From Candidatus Nomurabacteria bacterium (GTDB taxonomy: Bacteria; Patescibacteriota; Minisyncoccia; Phycocordibacterales; UBA9973): 7,154 nt of DNA. The notes beneath the pieces are model-generated. The model worked only from the letters and a program-made list of their open reading frames with translations. It was not told where the DNA came from and searched no databases. The stretch covers positions 1 to 7,154 of the forward strand of contig JAIOPY010000073.1 in NCBI GenBank assembly GCA_021413625.1, written 5' to 3'. Positions 1 through 4,788 of this stretch are shown here, piece by piece. Both the position numbers and the translations under genes were made by a program. Every line of letters begins with the position of its first letter. Position 1 is the stretch's first letter.

Positions 1-408
1 AGTCGTAGCTAAAATGAATATCACGAGCTTTGGTGGCTCTTCTAGTGTTATTAAAAGCTCGCCCCAAGCATCTTTGGAAAGCATGTTCACCTCGTCAAGT
101 ATGAAAACTTTATATTTGGAATCAAAAGGTAGCACCCTCACCCCATCCCGAAGTTCTTTTATGTCATCAATACCTCTATTTGAAGCCGCATCTATTTCAT
201 ATAAGTCATTTACCGAAATGCCTATTTCTTTAGCAAAAATTCTAGCTACAGAAGTCTTACCTGTACCTCTAGAGCCCACAAAAAGGTATGCGTGAGACAC
301 CTTATTGCTTTCAATAGAAGACTCTAAAACATCCACTATGTGGTCTTGCCCTAGAACCTGCGCAAAGGTTGCAGGTCTGTATTTTCTATATAAAGCCAAA
401 TCGTGCAT
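1..408 (-). CDS. dnaX: DNA polymerase III subunit gamma/tau, N-terminal part (runs off left edge)
   Basis: This is the first 136 codons of the clamp-loader ATPase, which loads the sliding clamp at replication forks. The protein begins MHDLALYRKYRPATFAQVLG, the classic DnaX opening. Walker A (GSRGTGKT) lies at residues 45-52, an EIDAASNRGIDDI segment at 71-83, Walker B (VFILDEVNML) at 101-110, LEEPP at 122-126 and the sensor-1 FILATT at the window edge. In well-studied DnaX proteins about 20-25 residues with four zinc-binding cysteines sit between Walker A and EIDAAS. Here only about 18 residues separate them, with no cysteine at all, so the zinc module is absent. The Walker B box reads DEVNML instead of the usual DEVHML. 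The reading frame is intact, so this is a lineage form and not visible decay. It lies 55 bases after dusB on the same strand and has its own promoter-like sequence. Domain III and the tau part lie outside the window. A DnaX-like AAA+ paralogue is a less likely alternative. Confidence 0.9.
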   Translation of the reverse strand, partial: MHDLALYRKYRPATFAQVLGQDHIVDVLESSIESNKVSHAYLFVGSRGTGKTSVARIFAKEIGISVNDLYEIDAASNRGIDDIKELRDGVRVLPFDSKYKVFILDEVNMLSKDAWGELLITLEEPPKLVIFILATT

Positions 409-414
409 TTGATT

Positions 415-443
415 AGTATACTAGATTTCTAAAATTTTTGGAA
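415..443 (-). promoter_or_regulatory. Candidate dnaX promoter, leaderless geometry
   Basis: On the minus strand TATACT (415-420) matches the -10 consensus at 5 of 6 positions. It is followed by exactly 6 bases and then the dnaX ATG, so transcription would begin at or next to the start codon. A 17-base spacer leads to a weak -35 (TTCCAA, 438-443). The -10 sits in a perfect 10-base palindrome, TAGTATACTA (414-423). No Shine-Dalgarno sequence is visible. The weak -35 keeps confidence moderate. Confidence 0.5.
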
Positions 444-463
444 CAATATTTTTTGCAAGGGTT

Positions 464-1477
464 TTACGAGTGTTCTAAAAATATTTTAGTTATTTTTTCC
501 ACTTCTGTAGCATTTTCTGCTTCCATAAGCTTCATTCGCAACTCTTTAGCGCCATCAAAGCCATTCACATACGCCTTGTAATGCTTTTTCATGATTGCAA
601 AATTTTTATGCTGAACTAACTCTTTTTCAAAAAGCTTGGTGTGTTCCACCATGACTTCCAATTTTTCCGAAATGGATGGAACAACCATTTCGCCCCGAGT
701 ATTCCCGAGGGGTTCACGCCCTTCGCTTTGCTCAGGACGCTTTTGTTTTGAAAACAAAAACGGATTACCAAATATCGCACGTCCAAGCATCACCCCATCA
801 CAGCCAGTTTCTTTTACTTTTTGCATACCATCTTCTAAATCTACAACGTCACCATTGCCGAAAATCAAAGTATCGGGCGCTATAGCATCACGAATTTCTA
901 CAATTCTTTTCATTAAATCCCAATGCGCTGGCACATCTGACATTTCTTTACGTGTTCGTAAGTGCACAGTAAGCACAGCTATGTCTTGTTCTAAAAGCCC
1001 ACGTATCCACGTTTCAATTTCGTTTTTATTGTAACCAATACGAGTTTTCACTGACACTGGCAGTCCAGACTCTTTAGCTGCACGGATAACTTCAAAAGAA
1101 AGTTCGGGATTTTTTATCATTCCCGAACCAGCGCATTGTTTTTCAACCGATTTATCTGGGCAACCCATATTTATATCCACACCATCAAAACCAAGCTCTT
1201 TACATAAGTTTGATGCTATTTTTATATTCTCGGGCTTGCCACCAAATATTTGCGCCACTATTGGATGTTCGTTTTCACTATACTTTAAATCTATTAATAG
1301 TTTTTCCCGCGCTACAGGGTGCGCCAAGCCGTCAGCGGAAACAAACTCGGTCCAAAAAACATCTGGCTTGCCATATTTAGCTATTATTTGTCTAAAAACG
1401 CAGTCGGTCACATCAGCCATAGGCGCTAACACCATAATTGGCTTCTTTAATTTTGCCCAAAACCCTAAATTAATCAT
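464..1477 (-). CDS. dusB: tRNA-dihydrouridine synthase, DusB-like
   Basis: This FMN-dependent enzyme reduces specific uridines in tRNA to dihydrouridine in the cytoplasm. At 337 residues it is the usual family length. The FMN-binding TIM barrel starts with VLAPMADVTD (17-26). NMGCP (103-107) carries the expected catalytic Cys106. VSVKTRIG (141-148) carries the flavin-contacting Lys144, and VHLRTR (171-176) carries His172, with Leu where VHGRTR is usual. The phosphate-binding region is FGNGDV and GVMLGRAIFGNPF (206-240). A C-terminal helical tRNA-binding domain starts near 268. Residues about 244-262 (K through R of KQKRPEQ...NTRG) do not fit the family. They come from a GC-rich repeat-like insert (see 692-748) in the linker between barrel and helical domain, and the frame is kept. 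The ATG overlaps the upstream ftsQ-like stop by 8 bases, which suggests translational coupling. I see no Shine-Dalgarno sequence. The Dus family is certain; the DusB subgroup is likely but not proven. Confidence 0.92.
   Translation of the reverse strand: MINLGFWAKLKKPIMVLAPMADVTDCVFRQIIAKYGKPDVFWTEFVSADGLAHPVAREKLLIDLKYSENEHPIVAQIFGGKPENIKIASNLCKELGFDGVDINMGCPDKSVEKQCAGSGMIKNPELSFEVIRAAKESGLPVSVKTRIGYNKNEIETWIRGLLEQDIAVLTVHLRTRKEMSDVPAHWDLMKRIVEIRDAIAPDTLIFGNGDVVDLEDGMQKVKETGCDGVMLGRAIFGNPFLFSKQKRPEQSEGREPLGNTRGEMVVPSISEKLEVMVEHTKLFEKELVQHKNFAIMKKHYKAYVNGFDGAKELRMKLMEAENATEVEKITKIFLEHS
692..748 (-). repeat. GC-rich repeat-like insert, in frame within dusB
   Basis: This segment encodes about 19 residues (PEQSEGREPLGN and flanks) that look out of place in a Dus protein. 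The block 691-740 is 33/50 G+C (66%), against surroundings that are clearly AT-rich. The minus-strand core CCTGAGCAAAGCGAAGGG resembles a class of short dispersed repeats of the CCTGAGCGAAG...GAAGG type that I recall from many bacterial genomes; this match is from memory and not from a search. A second part holds two CTCGGG copies (minus strand). The insert length is a multiple of three, so the gene stays open. Exact edges are uncertain by several bases. Confidence 0.6.
741..759. repeat. Perfect 9-base inverted repeat at the edge of the dusB insert
   Basis: TTTTGTTTT (741-749) and AAAACAAAA (751-759) are exact reverse complements separated by a single G. It abuts the GC-rich insert, encodes FSKQK in dusB, and may mark one boundary of the inserted element or its target site. 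Confidence 0.6.
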
Positions 1478-2336
1478 TGAACTTGAAATATACTCTATTT
1501 CCGAAGCTTAAATCAATATATAGAAGTGAGTTATATTTTTTCTTAAAATCGCTCTGCAGGGGTTCAGTCGCCAAAGCCGCTTGTAAGTTCTCGGCAGTTT
1601 TTTCAACTTCAAAATCTTTGTTAAGAATTATTTTCGGCGCATTTGGTGGTAAAGAAATAGAAGCTAGGAATACTTCTAACTTGCCATCATCTTTAGATAA
1701 AATAGAAATGGGTTTAAGTTCCATATCTCGCAAGGTTTCCAAGAAAGCCACAATATGATTGAAAATATCAGGTAAAACATAGGAGCCTAAAACTTTTTCA
1801 TTTTGTGGGCTAAAAAATTTAAAATAAACATCTCCAGAAAAATATGGCGCTATAGAAAAAACATATCCATTTTCATCCATAAAATAACAGGCTCCCTCTT
1901 CAGCAGTAGCCCCTAGCTCTAGACTTTCTCCACACCAAGTATAAGCAGGCTCTCGTTCAGAAACAGAAATTTTTAAATTATTAGTATTTTCTATTTTTAC
2001 AGAAATATCTTTTAAGATTTTAAACTCATCTTCTAATTTATTTTTAATTCCACCCTTAGGATATAGTAAAAAACTTGTTTTTGGGAAAAGCCAAAGATAA
2101 TTTCCTGAAATAGCTTCTTCTACGACTTTTTTTATCACTTCTGTATCTACCACGATATTGCCTTCTACTTCTATGTCATTAATATTTAGTCTTTCTAGTC
2201 TAGACACTAAACCAAGGGCAATAAAAATGACTAAAAGAAAAATAGCCAAGTATAAAACCTTTCTAAAAAGAATTTTCCTTTTTTCTTTCCTCAACTCCGA
2301 AAGGTGGGGAGAATTTAGAATATTTTTTCTACTCAT
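1470..2336 (-). CDS. ftsQ: FtsQ/DivIB-type cell division protein (POTRA domain)
   Basis: FtsQ/DivIB is a bitopic inner-membrane protein that links early and late divisome components and helps control septal peptidoglycan synthesis. The 288-residue product fits by architecture. It has a short basic cytoplasmic tail (1-25, rich in K and R), one membrane segment at about 26-45 (KVLYLAIFLLVIFIALGLVS) and an extracytoplasmic POTRA-like segment at about 50-128. That segment opens with INDIEVEGN and closes with LKISVSEREPAYTW. A beta domain follows and ends in YIDLSFGNRVYFKF, close to the usual FtsQ ending. Sequence conservation is low, as in the whole family, so the name rests on topology and these two motifs. 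The ATG overlaps the serS stop by 4 bases (ATGA) and the stop overlaps the dusB start by 8, so translation probably depends on reinitiation; no Shine-Dalgarno sequence is visible. It is not next to the other division and wall genes that often accompany ftsQ. Confidence 0.72.
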   Translation of the reverse strand: MSRKNILNSPHLSELRKEKRKILFRKVLYLAIFLLVIFIALGLVSRLERLNINDIEVEGNIVVDTEVIKKVVEEAISGNYLWLFPKTSFLLYPKGGIKNKLEDEFKILKDISVKIENTNNLKISVSEREPAYTWCGESLELGATAEEGACYFMDENGYVFSIAPYFSGDVYFKFFSPQNEKVLGSYVLPDIFNHIVAFLETLRDMELKPISILSKDDGKLEVFLASISLPPNAPKIILNKDFEVEKTAENLQAALATEPLQSDFKKKYNSLLYIDLSFGNRVYFKFND

Positions 2337-3598
2337 CTTATAGAATCTTTACCGCCCATATATTTTCTCAAAACTTCTGGAATTTTTACCGAGCCATCCG
2401 CTTGTTGATAGTTTTCAATCAAAGAAACTAGAATCCTAGGAGTAGCTATAGCTGTTTGATTTAAAGAATGGGTGTAGTTCATTTTTCCATTCTCATCTTT
2501 ATACCTGATACCTAACCTACGAGTTTGAAAATCATGGAAATATGAAGCAGAAGCTATTTCACGATACTTACTTTCTTTTGGAACCCAAAGCTCAATATCA
2601 TATTTTTTAACCTGACCAAGGCCTAGGTCACCACCACAATTCACAACTCTATGATATGGAATTCCAAGAGACTCAATAAATTCTTCAGTATTAGTGGTTA
2701 ACTCTTCGTGGAATTTCACAGATGTCTCATGGTTTGCTTCACATAGAATAACTTGTTCTAGTTTATAAAATTCATGGACCCGAATAAGGCCTTTAACATC
2801 TTTACCATGACTCCCTGCTTCACGTCTAAAGCAAGGTGAGAAACCAAGATATTTTAAAGGTAAAATATTTTTATCTAAAACCTCACCCGCATGCATACCC
2901 ATTACTGGCACTTCAGCAGTTCCAGCTAAATATTCTCCATCTTGAGTTTTATACAAATCTTCTTCACCTTGAGGCAAGAAACCAGTGCCGAGGAAATTTT
3001 CCTTACGGTCAAGAATTGGTGGCATAACTGGAACAAAACCCTTGTTACCAAAAAATTCTAAAGCATAATTCCAAATAGCAAAAGAAAGTTTTACGCCTTC
3101 ACCTGTTAAAAAATATCCGCGAAAGCCGTGCACTTTTGTTCCACGTTCAAAATCCACCATTTTCAAAGCGTTCATTATTTCAATATGGTCTTTAGGCTCA
3201 AAATCAAAAACTGTTTTTTCACCCCAAACTTTTACTTCTTGATTCTCGGCATCGCTTTTACCTTCTGGCACAGAAATATCTGGAACATTGGGAACTTGTA
3301 GCATCAAAACATGCCATTCTTCCATTATTTGTTTTAATTTTTCTTCTTTATTCTTTATTTCTTCTTTTACCCCACGCATCTCTTCAATCAGTTGAATTTT
3401 AAGCGCAGAGTCTTGGTCCCGAGCTATATCATTGGAAACTCTATTTACTTCCCCACGCAATGCTTCTATTTCTTTTAAGAATTTTAAGCGTTCATCGTCA
3501 AGAGTAATCAGCTTTTCAATATCTAAATCCACGCTCTTTTTTTGAGCCCCAGCAAGCACTATGTCTTTATTTTCCCGAATGAATTTAATATCTAACAT
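2333..3598 (-). CDS. serS: Seryl-tRNA synthetase
   Basis: This class II aminoacyl-tRNA synthetase charges tRNA-Ser (and tRNA-Sec where present) in the cytoplasm. The 421-residue length is normal. The N-terminal tRNA-binding arm is a long charged coiled coil (about 35-97). The catalytic core has motif 1 around VPVMPPILDRKENF (189-202), the serine-site TAE (227-229), motif 2 with FRREAGSHGKDVKGLIRVHE (257-276), and motif 3 with TAIATPRILVSLIENYQ (382-398, Arg388). It ends with the usual IPEVLRKYMGG. The start MLDIKFIREN is the standard SerRS beginning. The frame stays open for 73 more codons upstream, to 3817, but that stretch has no family similarity and contains the promoter, so I reject the longer start. 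The gene leads an operon with ftsQ and dusB; its TGA stop overlaps the ftsQ ATG. Confidence 0.97.
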   Translation of the reverse strand: MLDIKFIRENKDIVLAGAQKKSVDLDIEKLITLDDERLKFLKEIEALRGEVNRVSNDIARDQDSALKIQLIEEMRGVKEEIKNKEEKLKQIMEEWHVLMLQVPNVPDISVPEGKSDAENQEVKVWGEKTVFDFEPKDHIEIMNALKMVDFERGTKVHGFRGYFLTGEGVKLSFAIWNYALEFFGNKGFVPVMPPILDRKENFLGTGFLPQGEEDLYKTQDGEYLAGTAEVPVMGMHAGEVLDKNILPLKYLGFSPCFRREAGSHGKDVKGLIRVHEFYKLEQVILCEANHETSVKFHEELTTNTEEFIESLGIPYHRVVNCGGDLGLGQVKKYDIELWVPKESKYREIASASYFHDFQTRRLGIRYKDENGKMNYTHSLNQTAIATPRILVSLIENYQQADGSVKIPEVLRKYMGGKDSIR

Positions 3599-3605
3599 GT
3601 TTATG

Positions 3606-3634
3606 ATTATATCAACAAGAGAGGAGCAAAGCAA
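3606..3634 (-). promoter_or_regulatory. serS operon promoter, extended -10, leaderless geometry
   Basis: This is the best promoter in the window. On the minus strand it reads TTGCTT (-35, 3629-3634), a 17-base spacer, then a perfect TATAAT (3606-3611) preceded by TGA, which makes an extended -10. Only 7 bases separate TATAAT from the serS ATG, so the transcript should start at the start codon. Just upstream is an A/T tract (six A, CAA, six T at 3633-3647) that could act as an UP element or bend the DNA. Confidence 0.7.
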
Positions 3635-3667
3635 AAAACAATTTTTTACTTTGTCCGAGCGATGTTG

Positions 3668-3687
3668 ATATATGGTAGCCCATATAT
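3668..3687. repeat. Perfect 8-base hairpin/operator-like inverted repeat in the divergent region
   Basis: ATATATGG (3668-3675) and CCATATAT (3680-3687) are exact reverse complements around the loop TAGC. It lies between the serS promoter and the extended -10 at 3696-3704 that faces dprA. That is a suitable place for an operator, but no regulator is encoded nearby. Confidence 0.45.
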
Positions 3688-3695
3688 ATGAATAT

Positions 3696-3704
3696 TGATA
3701 TAAT
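3696..3704 (+). promoter_or_regulatory. Extended -10 element facing dprA, upstream of a mini-ORF
   Basis: TGATATAAT is a perfect extended -10. The ten bases TTGATATAAT are identical to those in the serS promoter but on the opposite strand. No good -35 lies 17 bases upstream (TAGCCC). Transcription would begin near 3711-3713, more than 110 bases before dprA, and would cover the six-codon ORF at 3713-3733 and the stem at 3739-3775. Confidence 0.4.
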
Positions 3705-3712
3705 ACAAACGA

Positions 3713-3733
3713 ATGCGAAAAAGTATATTTTAG
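3713..3733 (+). other. Six-codon mini-ORF (MRKSIF), possible leader peptide
   Basis: An ATG 8 bases after the extended -10 at 3696-3704 opens a six-codon reading frame ending in TAG. A terminator-like stem follows six bases later, and dprA starts 97 bases after its stop. The arrangement resembles an attenuator leader. An ORF this short arises easily by chance and the codons show no run of one amino acid, so the call is speculative. Confidence 0.15.
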
Positions 3734-3738
3734 AAAAC

Positions 3739-3775
3739 ATTGCACAGGCTGACGAGCCGAGCATAGCAATTTTTT
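3739..3775 (+). terminator. Possible weak intrinsic terminator or attenuator before dprA
   Basis: ATTGC (3739-3743) pairs with GCAAT (3766-3770). Inside, GGCT (3747-3750) pairs with AGCC (3755-3758) around GACG. A run of six T (3770-3775) follows. The two short stems are split by unpaired bases, so it would be weak. On the minus strand the same stem is followed by only GTTTT. Confidence 0.3.
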
Positions 3776-3795
3776 AGCAGAAAAATATGCGTGTT

Positions 3796-3824
3796 TTATA
3801 AAATTTACTTTGAGCAACTATAAA
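3796..3824 (+). promoter_or_regulatory. Candidate dprA promoter, leaderless geometry
   Basis: TATAAA (3819-3824) matches the -10 consensus at 5 of 6 positions and is followed by exactly 6 bases and the dprA ATG. The -35 at 17 bases distance is poor (TTATAA, 3796-3801). No Shine-Dalgarno sequence precedes dprA. Confidence 0.45.
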
Positions 3825-3830
3825 CTTTAG

Positions 3831-4691
3831 ATGCAAATAAAAAAGTTGCCAAAAGAGAAGATTCCAAAGGCATTACTTGAAATTCCAGAGCCACCAAAAG
3901 ATTTATGGATAGTCGGCGAAATGCCAGACGAGAATTTAATTTACTTATGTGTTGTCGGTTCACGTAAAAATACTTCCTATGGCCGTGAAGTATGTGAAAA
4001 AATAATTGCAGGACTAAAAGGTTATCCAATAGTTATAGTTTCAGGACTTGCTATGGGTATAGACACAATTGCCCATAAAAAAGCATTGGATGTGGGCCTT
4101 AAGACTTTAGTTTTCCCAGGTTCGGGGCTGTCTCCAAATGCAATTTATCCAAAAACAAATGTGGCCTTAATGGCTGAGATAATAAAAAGGGGTGGATGTT
4201 TAATTTCTGAATTTGAACCAGAATTCAAAGCTACTCAATGGAGTTTCCCAATGCGTAATCGCTTAATGGCAGGCATATCTCGCGCTACCTTAATAGTAGA
4301 GGCAGAAGAAAAGTCGGGCACTCTTATAACAGCTAGGCTGACTACAGAATATAATCGGGATTTATTAGTTGTGCCTGGTTCAATTTTTTCACCAAACTCA
4401 AAGGGTATAAATAAATTACTACGGCTTGGCGCAACACCCATAACATCTACAGAAGATGTATTAGAAGCTTTGGGTTTTGAACAAAAAAAGGATAAAGATA
4501 TACAAGCTAGGCTCTTTCAAGATTTATCTCCTGATGAACAAAGAGTGGTGGAAATACTTCGGGAACCTATGGAGCGAGACGAGCTAATCAAAAGGCTGAA
4601 AATGTCCGTACCGAAGGCAAATGCTCTTATTTCTATTCTGGAAATAAAAGGCCTAATAAAAGAAGAAACAGGAGAAATAAAACTAGCCTAA
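3831..4691 (+). CDS. dprA: DNA-processing protein DprA (Smf family)
   Basis: DprA binds incoming single-stranded DNA during natural transformation and loads RecA on it. The 286-residue protein has the Rossmann-like DprA core from about 35 to 215. It shows VVGSRKNTSYG (41-51), the signature SGLAMGIDTIAHKKAL (71-86), FPGSGL and YPKTN (95-110), FPMRNRLMAGIS (139-150), SGTLITARLTTEYNR (162-176), VVPGS and NKLLRLGA (180-201). A winged-helix domain follows at about 232-286 (PDEQRVVEILREPMERDELI, then a second helical stretch). It is shorter than the commonly described proteins of roughly 360 residues because it lacks an N-terminal SAM-like domain. It diverges from serS and precedes topA by 92 bases, in the same direction. 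Other competence genes are not in the window, so a transformation role is inferred from the family. The start choice is supported by the -10 placed 6 bases before the ATG. Confidence 0.95.
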   Translation: MQIKKLPKEKIPKALLEIPEPPKDLWIVGEMPDENLIYLCVVGSRKNTSYGREVCEKIIAGLKGYPIVIVSGLAMGIDTIAHKKALDVGLKTLVFPGSGLSPNAIYPKTNVALMAEIIKRGGCLISEFEPEFKATQWSFPMRNRLMAGISRATLIVEAEEKSGTLITARLTTEYNRDLLVVPGSIFSPNSKGINKLLRLGATPITSTEDVLEALGFEQKKDKDIQARLFQDLSPDEQRVVEILREPMERDELIKRLKMSVPKANALISILEIKGLIKEETGEIKLA

Positions 4692-4704
4692 AATTTTTGA
4701 AAGT

Positions 4705-4734
4705 TTGCGTTTAAAATATATTTCGTGTAATACT
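4705..4734 (+). promoter_or_regulatory. Candidate topA promoter
   Basis: TTGCGT (4705-4710), then 18 bases, then AATACT (4729-4734) preceded by TGT, giving an extended -10-like TGTAATACT. Transcription would start near 4741, so the topA leader would consist almost exactly of the 7-base YTAG array. Both hexamers are imperfect. A TAGAAT also occurs at 4776-4781 but is only 2 bases from the ATG. Confidence 0.35.
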
Positions 4735-4739
4735 TGAAA

Positions 4740-4788
4740 TTAGGTTCTAGTTGTTAGTGACTAGTTTCTAGAACCTAGAATCTATGAA
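4740..4788 (+). repeat. Heptad YTAG array running into the topA start codon
   Basis: Seven consecutive 7-base units start at 4740, 4747, 4754, 4761, 4768, 4775 and 4782. The first six begin TTAG, CTAG, TTAG, CTAG, CTAG and CTAG, and the seventh is CTATGAA, which contains the topA ATG (4784). The three bases after each YTAG vary. Because CTAG is its own reverse complement, several pairings are possible. The longest is TAGGTTCTAG (4741-4750) with CTAGAACCTA (4768-4777), a perfect 10-base stem with a 17-base loop. I recall similar CTAG-rich heptad arrays between genes in Patescibacteria, but could not check this. Confidence 0.7.

Noticed and set aside
409..463. Intrinsic terminator between dusB and dnaX
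   Set aside because: The spacer is A/T-rich but shows no convincing GC stem followed by a T-run, so read-through into dnaX is possible.
676..885. Plus-strand reading frame of 69 codons across the dusB insert
   Set aside because: It lies opposite a clear dusB gene and is open mainly because of the repeat-like segment. It has no start signals or recognisable domain.
2333..2335. Alternative genetic code with TGA as glycine, as in Gracilibacteria or SR1
   Set aside because: serS ends normally at TGA right after its usual C-terminus, and no TGA is needed inside any long gene.
3599..3817. A 73-codon in-frame upstream extension of serS
   Set aside because: MLDIKFIREN at 3598 is the standard SerRS start, the extension has no recognisable family sequence, and a strong promoter lies inside it.
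3599..3830. T-box riboswitch or tRNA gene in the serS upstream region
   Set aside because: The -10 lies 7 bases from the serS ATG, leaving no leader for a T-box, and I found no T-loop or cloverleaf pattern.
3805..4029. Minus-strand reading frame opposite the dprA 5' end
   Set aside because: It overlaps the conserved DprA core in antisense and has no promoter or domain signal.
4692..4739. Terminator after dprA
   Set aside because: Only scattered A and T runs are present with no stable stem.
4740..4788. Heptad array as a CRISPR array or transposon end
   Set aside because: Units of 7 bases with no spacers do not fit CRISPR, and no transposase or target duplication is visible.
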